Positions 51,470 through 54,449 of a stretch of DNA of 54,449 nucleotides are shown piece after piece. Origin of the DNA: Candidatus Staskawiczbacteria bacterium (lineage in GTDB: Bacteria; Patescibacteriota; Minisyncoccia; Minisyncoccales; Staskawiczbacteraceae); assembly GCA_903835075.1 (NCBI GenBank), contig CAILLM010000005.1, positions 1 to 54,449 on the forward strand, written 5' to 3'. Below the pieces are notes generated by a model. The model ran no database searches. It saw nothing but the letters and a program-made list of their open reading frames with translations, and was not told the origin of the DNA. Each line of letters starts with the position of its first letter. Positions within the stretch are counted from its first letter, which is position 1. The position numbers and the translations under genes were made by a program.

Positions 51470-52203
51470 ATTTTTGGTGTTTCCAATTTTTTCTGTTTAA
51501 AAATATAATATTGTTGAATTATAGAAAATAGCCCACTAGCCACCCAATACAATCCTAAGGCAGATGGTAAATTTATAAGAATTATCACCGTGAATATTGG
51601 AAAAAAATAGACCATTTGCTTTTGCATCATTTGAGAAATGTCCGGAGTCTTATCTTTTATATTGGCGCTATCAACTGGAGGCAATAACATTTTTGTCTGG
51701 AAATATTGGGTTAACCCAGCTAAAATAGCAAATATTATATTTGGTTTTGATAAATTTATTATGTGCAAAAATAATGGATTTATTTGCCCTGGATTGGTTA
51801 TAAAACTATATAGAACAGATAATTTAGACTGATTAAGTCCGTCCCAAAAAACTCTATAAAGCGCTATTAATATTGGCACCTGAATTAGCGCCAGAAATAA
51901 TCCCGAGAAAGGATTTATTTTTTCTATTTTATATAGAGCAAAAATTTCTTTAGCTTGTTTTTCTTTGTCGTCTTTATATTTTTTCTGTAATTCTAATATT
52001 TTTGGTTGTAATTTTTGAAGACTTCTTTGCGATTTAACAGCTTTCACAGAAGTGGGGAAGAGGATAACTCTAATAATTATTGTTAAAATTATTATAGCTA
52101 TTCCAAAATCATGTCCTGGCACAGAATTATACAACCACACAAGAGAATTGAATAGTGGCTGATATAATATTACATAAAAAAAATTTGCTATAGATTGAAA
52201 CAT
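51466..52203 (-). CDS. yidC: YidC/Oxa1 membrane protein insertase
   Basis: A 245-residue insertase of the short (Gram-positive/Oxa1) type, without the large periplasmic domain of proteobacterial YidC. Five hydrophobic segments occur (about 5-25, 30-52, 98-120, 145-168, 195-232). GIAIIILTIIIRVILFPTSV (about 33-52) carries the Arg in the hydrophilic groove. KLQPKILELQKKYKDDKEKQ is the family cytoplasmic loop. It inserts small membrane proteins, alone or with Sec. It starts 1 base after the rnpA stop. Confidence 0.95.
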   Translation of the reverse strand: MFQSIANFFYVILYQPLFNSLVWLYNSVPGHDFGIAIIILTIIIRVILFPTSVKAVKSQRSLQKLQPKILELQKKYKDDKEKQAKEIFALYKIEKINPFSGLFLALIQVPILIALYRVFWDGLNQSKLSVLYSFITNPGQINPLFLHIINLSKPNIIFAILAGLTQYFQTKMLLPPVDSANIKDKTPDISQMMQKQMVYFFPIFTVIILINLPSALGLYWVASGLFSIIQQYYIFKQKKLETPKI

Positions 52204-52204
52204 T

Positions 52205-52558
52205 TTATGTTTTGTTTTTTAAAATTAATCCCGATCTTTCTATGGCACCACCTACTAAATCTTTTATTTCAGAAAATTCCTTTTTCTCTATGCCAGGTAG
52301 AGCGATTACAATTAAGTCTATTCCTGTTTTCATTTTTTCTGATTCAACTTTCATTAACTCAGCTAACCTTCTCCTAACCTTATTACGCACAACCGCTCTT
52401 TTGGAAACCTTTTGGCTAACAACGAATCCAAACCTGTTAATATCTAGTTTATTTTTTGATATTTTAAAAATAAAAAAATTAGTTCTTGTGGTTTTAGAAT
52501 TTTTAAAAATTGCCTCAAAGTCCTTTTTTTTCTTGATTCTATTTATTTTGGGCAACAT
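52205..52558 (-). CDS. rnpA: ribonuclease P protein component
   Basis: A 117-residue protein that binds the RNase P RNA and precursor tRNA leader. The signature RNKVRRRLAELMK (about 58-70) is the conserved RNR helix, and RFGFVVSQKVSKRAVVRNKV (about 40-60) includes the usual KxxGxAVxRN pattern. It lies between rpmH and yidC, separated by 7 and 1 bases. The RNA partner gene (rnpB) is not in the window. Confidence 0.94.
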   Translation of the reverse strand: MLPKINRIKKKKDFEAIFKNSKTTRTNFFIFKISKNKLDINRFGFVVSQKVSKRAVVRNKVRRRLAELMKVESEKMKTGIDLIVIALPGIEKKEFSEIKDLVGGAIERSGLILKNKT

Positions 52559-52565
52559 TATAAGC

Positions 52566-52700
52566 CTAGACAGTTATTTTTGCTCTGCCCTTTCTCCTCC
52601 TCCTTTGCATCACTTGTTTGCCGGTTTTTGTTTTTTGCCTTCTCAAAAAGCCGTGAGTGTTTGCCCTTTTTTTCTTTTTTGGTTGATATGTCTTACTCAT
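52566..52700 (-). CDS. rpmH: 50S ribosomal protein L34
   Basis: A 44-residue, highly basic protein, start ATG at 52700, stop TAG at 52566. It begins MSKTYQPKKKKRANTHGFLR and continues RRQKTKTGKQVMQRRRRKGR, the classic L34 pattern. The spacing (7 bases to rnpA) and divergence from dnaA are the textbook origin-side arrangement. Confidence 0.96.
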   Translation of the reverse strand: MSKTYQPKKKKRANTHGFLRRQKTKTGKQVMQRRRRKGRAKITV

Positions 52701-52923
52701 TGTATCTTTTTTTAGTTAATATATAATATAGCCAGTATATCTTAAAAAGCTAATTTTTACAAGATTATAAAATATCTATTGTGCGTCTGTATAAGAAAGC
52801 CCCAGCACAAGTTATCCACAGCTTAATAACACCTCCTTTTATTTTCCCTATGGTTGACAAAGCCTCAATAAAAAGGAAAAATATAAAATACATAATAATA
52901 ATATTTTCTATAAGTCGTATAAT
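52701..52923. other. rpmH-dnaA intergenic region, probable part of oriC
   Basis: A 223-base, very AT-rich divergent region. One perfect DnaA box TTATCCACA lies at 52812-52820. TATAAG (52909-52914) and TATAAT (52918-52923) lie directly before the dnaA ATG, suggesting a near-leaderless dnaA transcript. TATTAT-like hexamers serve the rpmH side. No gene is supported here. With the second box and direct repeats after dnaA it fits a bipartite origin. Confidence 0.6.
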
Positions 52924-54279
52924 ATGAACAATATAGAACTCTGGCAATCAGTCCTATCACAAATGCAGTTCCACATCTCTAGAGCGAATTTTGCTACTTG
53001 GTTTCAAAACACAGAAATTATTTCTAAAGACAATGAAAAAATAATAATTTCTGTCCCAAATGCTTTTTCTAAAGAGTGGTTAAGCAATAAATATAATAAG
53101 TTAATTTTAAAGACTCTTCACGATATAGACGACTCTATAAGAGAGTTGGAATTTGTAATAAAACCACAGCCAATCAAAAATACACCAATAAAGAATACAT
53201 CTGGAATAGAGGAGCAGGAAGAAATCCAATTAAAATTTGAAGAATTTAAAATAAATAAGGAAACCAACCTTAATCCACGATATACATTTAATAGTTTTGT
53301 AGTTGGCTCATTTAATGAATTGGCGCATGCAGCGGCACTAGCAGTAGCAGACAACCCTGGTTTTACTTATAACCCTTTATTTATTTATGGTGGTACGGGC
53401 TTAGGAAAAACACACTTAATACAAGCTATTGGAAATAAAATAAATGACGAACTAAAAAAGAAAAAAATAAAGTATATTTCTTCTGAAAAATTTGTTTCTA
53501 GCATTGTTTCTGCTATTAGAACAAACACAATGGAAACATTTAAGGCTAGTTTGGCGCCTATTGATGTTTTGATTTTAGATGACATACAATTTATTGCTGG
53601 AAAAAATAAAAGCCAAGAAGAGTTTTTTCATATTTTTAATTCTTTATATGAAAAAAATAAACAAATAATTCTTTCCTCAGATAGACCGCCTAATGCTATC
53701 GCCGAACTTGAAGACAGATTAAGGTCTAGGTTTGAAGGGGGGATGATAGCTGACGTCAGCTTACCAGACTATGAAACAAGATTAGTTATTTTAAAAACAA
53801 AATTGCAAGAAAAAAATGCCGACTTGCCAGAAGATGTTTTAGACTATATTGCTGCTAATGTTAAAAAAAATATTCGGGAGCTAGAGGGCGCTTTAAATAA
53901 AATTTTAATTCATAATAAAATAAACCCTGGATTAAATCTAGAAATGGTTAAAAAACTACTTAGAGGTTTTGTTTTTTCTCCATTCGATGTAGCAAATTAC
54001 AAAAAAATAATTGAAACAGTGGCCAAATTTTACAACTTAGAAGAAAAAAATTTATTTGATCCAACAAGAAGAAAGGAAATTGTAAAACCAAGACAAGTTG
54101 CTATGTTCTTATTAAGGAAAGAATTAAAATATTCTTTTCCAGCTATTGCTAGAAAGTTTGGCGGGAAAGACCACACAACAGCAATTTACGCTTTTAAAAA
54201 GATTGAAGCGGAAAATGAAGAAAACAACAAATTAACAGAAGAATTAAACCTAATAAAACAGAGAATATACAGTGGATAA
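52924..54279 (+). CDS. dnaA: chromosomal replication initiator protein DnaA
   Basis: AAA+ initiator of 451 residues. Domain I (about 1-80; LWQSVLSQMQFHISRANFAT), a short linker, domain III ATPase with Walker A GGTGLGKTH (about 155-163) and Walker B VLILDDIQFI (about 217-226), and domain IV with the DnaA-box-binding helix GKDHTTAIYAFKKIE (about 416-430). All family motifs are present. Divergent from rpmH. The ATG follows a TATAAT directly, so its leader is very short or absent. Confidence 0.97.
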   Translation: MNNIELWQSVLSQMQFHISRANFATWFQNTEIISKDNEKIIISVPNAFSKEWLSNKYNKLILKTLHDIDDSIRELEFVIKPQPIKNTPIKNTSGIEEQEEIQLKFEEFKINKETNLNPRYTFNSFVVGSFNELAHAAALAVADNPGFTYNPLFIYGGTGLGKTHLIQAIGNKINDELKKKKIKYISSEKFVSSIVSAIRTNTMETFKASLAPIDVLILDDIQFIAGKNKSQEEFFHIFNSLYEKNKQIILSSDRPPNAIAELEDRLRSRFEGGMIADVSLPDYETRLVILKTKLQEKNADLPEDVLDYIAANVKKNIRELEGALNKILIHNKINPGLNLEMVKKLLRGFVFSPFDVANYKKIIETVAKFYNLEEKNLFDPTRRKEIVKPRQVAMFLLRKELKYSFPAIARKFGGKDHTTAIYAFKKIEAENEENNKLTEELNLIKQRIYSG

Positions 54280-54351
54280 GTGGTGTTATAAAATAGAACA
54301 AAAATTAAACACTAAAAACTTCTTCATATTTTACACATTTCTTTTATTAAT

Positions 54352-54410
54352 TTATCCACACTCTTTTCACAAAAAAATTTAAGACTAAACAAGAAAAATT
54401 TAAGACTAAA
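54352..54410. other. DnaA box and 17-bp direct repeats downstream of dnaA
   Basis: TTATCCACA at 54352-54360, a weak box-like TTTTCACA at 54364-54371, then AAAAATTTAAGACTAAA twice (54373-54389 and 54394-54410), 21 bases start to start. The rest of the 170-base tail to the window edge is AT-rich without a gene. This fits the dnaA-dnaN side of an origin, with the unwinding region in or beyond the repeats. Confidence 0.55.
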
Positions 54411-54449
54411 TATTATTTTAAAAAAGCAAAATATTGAATCACTAATAAT

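Noticed and set aside
52765-52947. Minus-strand open frame of 60 codons across the rpmH-dnaA gap
   Set aside because: It overlaps the DnaA box, the dnaA promoter and the dnaA start; AT-rich hydrophobic reading by chance.
1-54449. Alternative genetic code (TGA as glycine) as in some candidate phyla
   Set aside because: All recognised genes are full length with the standard code and need no TGA read-through.

Overview
The window looks like a piece of a small, AT-rich genome of the Patescibacteria (Candidate Phyla Radiation), most likely a Parcubacteria-type lineage. The basis is the gene set: an RNase Y/ClpP/trigger factor block, membrane pyrophosphatase, DUF5671, DUF4342 and DUF2207 membrane proteins, large cysteine-rich zinc-ribbon proteins, a lone PaaX/Cas2-like gene, and a stripped-down type IV secretion-like (PrgI/VirB4/VirB6/pilin) operon with huge Cys-rich surface proteins. 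The standard bacterial code fits every gene; no internal TGA recoding is needed. The placement is inference from gene content, not from a tree.

Layout. 1-9 kb: housekeeping on the minus strand (rny, clpP, tig, rhodanese, DUF4342, methyltransferase, hppA, nusA). 9.3-17 kb: an unusual locus. Two paralogous Cys-rich zinc-ribbon proteins enclose comM and two small transcription units for helix-turn-helix proteins. Each HTH unit has its own class of perfect palindrome placed at its promoter or start point. One palindrome family also lies inside the coding sequence of its neighbouring HTH/coiled-coil protein and at both ends of comM. dprA follows, so this is also a competence/DNA-processing neighbourhood. 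17-25 kb: membrane and metabolic genes, with tRNA-Ala(CGC) and tRNA-Pro(CGG) beside nagB and the CCA-adding enzyme. 25-32 kb, mostly plus strand: GNAT, yvcK, HAD, tRNA-Arg(TCG), a pilin-like protein, tRNA-Lys(CTT), rpsO, a NYN-domain gene, pnp, a coiled-coil protein and a DksA-like zinc finger.

32-42 kb is an accessory zone. It holds a LysM/M23 peptidase, a GC-richer beta-propeller gene, ksgA, a PaaX/Cas2-like gene flanked by two identical 32-bp dyad repeats, a TraX-type gene flanked by a different repeat pair, and a GC-richer SPFH gene that splits the secretion operon. 38-51 kb: the secretion/pilus-like operon (VirB6/TrbL-like, PrgI, VirB4 and three signal-peptide/two-TM proteins with large ectodomains). 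51-54.4 kb: the classical chromosomal origin region, jag-yidC-rnpA-rpmH divergent from dnaA, with DnaA boxes on both sides of dnaA and a 17-bp direct repeat after it.

The strongest unusual signals are: (1) the palindrome/HTH/comM locus at 11.4-14.4 kb; (2) the PaaX/Cas2-like cassette at 36.45-37.09 kb; (3) short palindromic elements inserted in frame into essential genes (pnp, ksgA, yraN, nusA), including exact inverted copies shared between different genes; (4) the pilin-like proteins fused to Cys-rich or paralogous ectodomains. All comparisons were made by eye; no database search or folding program was run.
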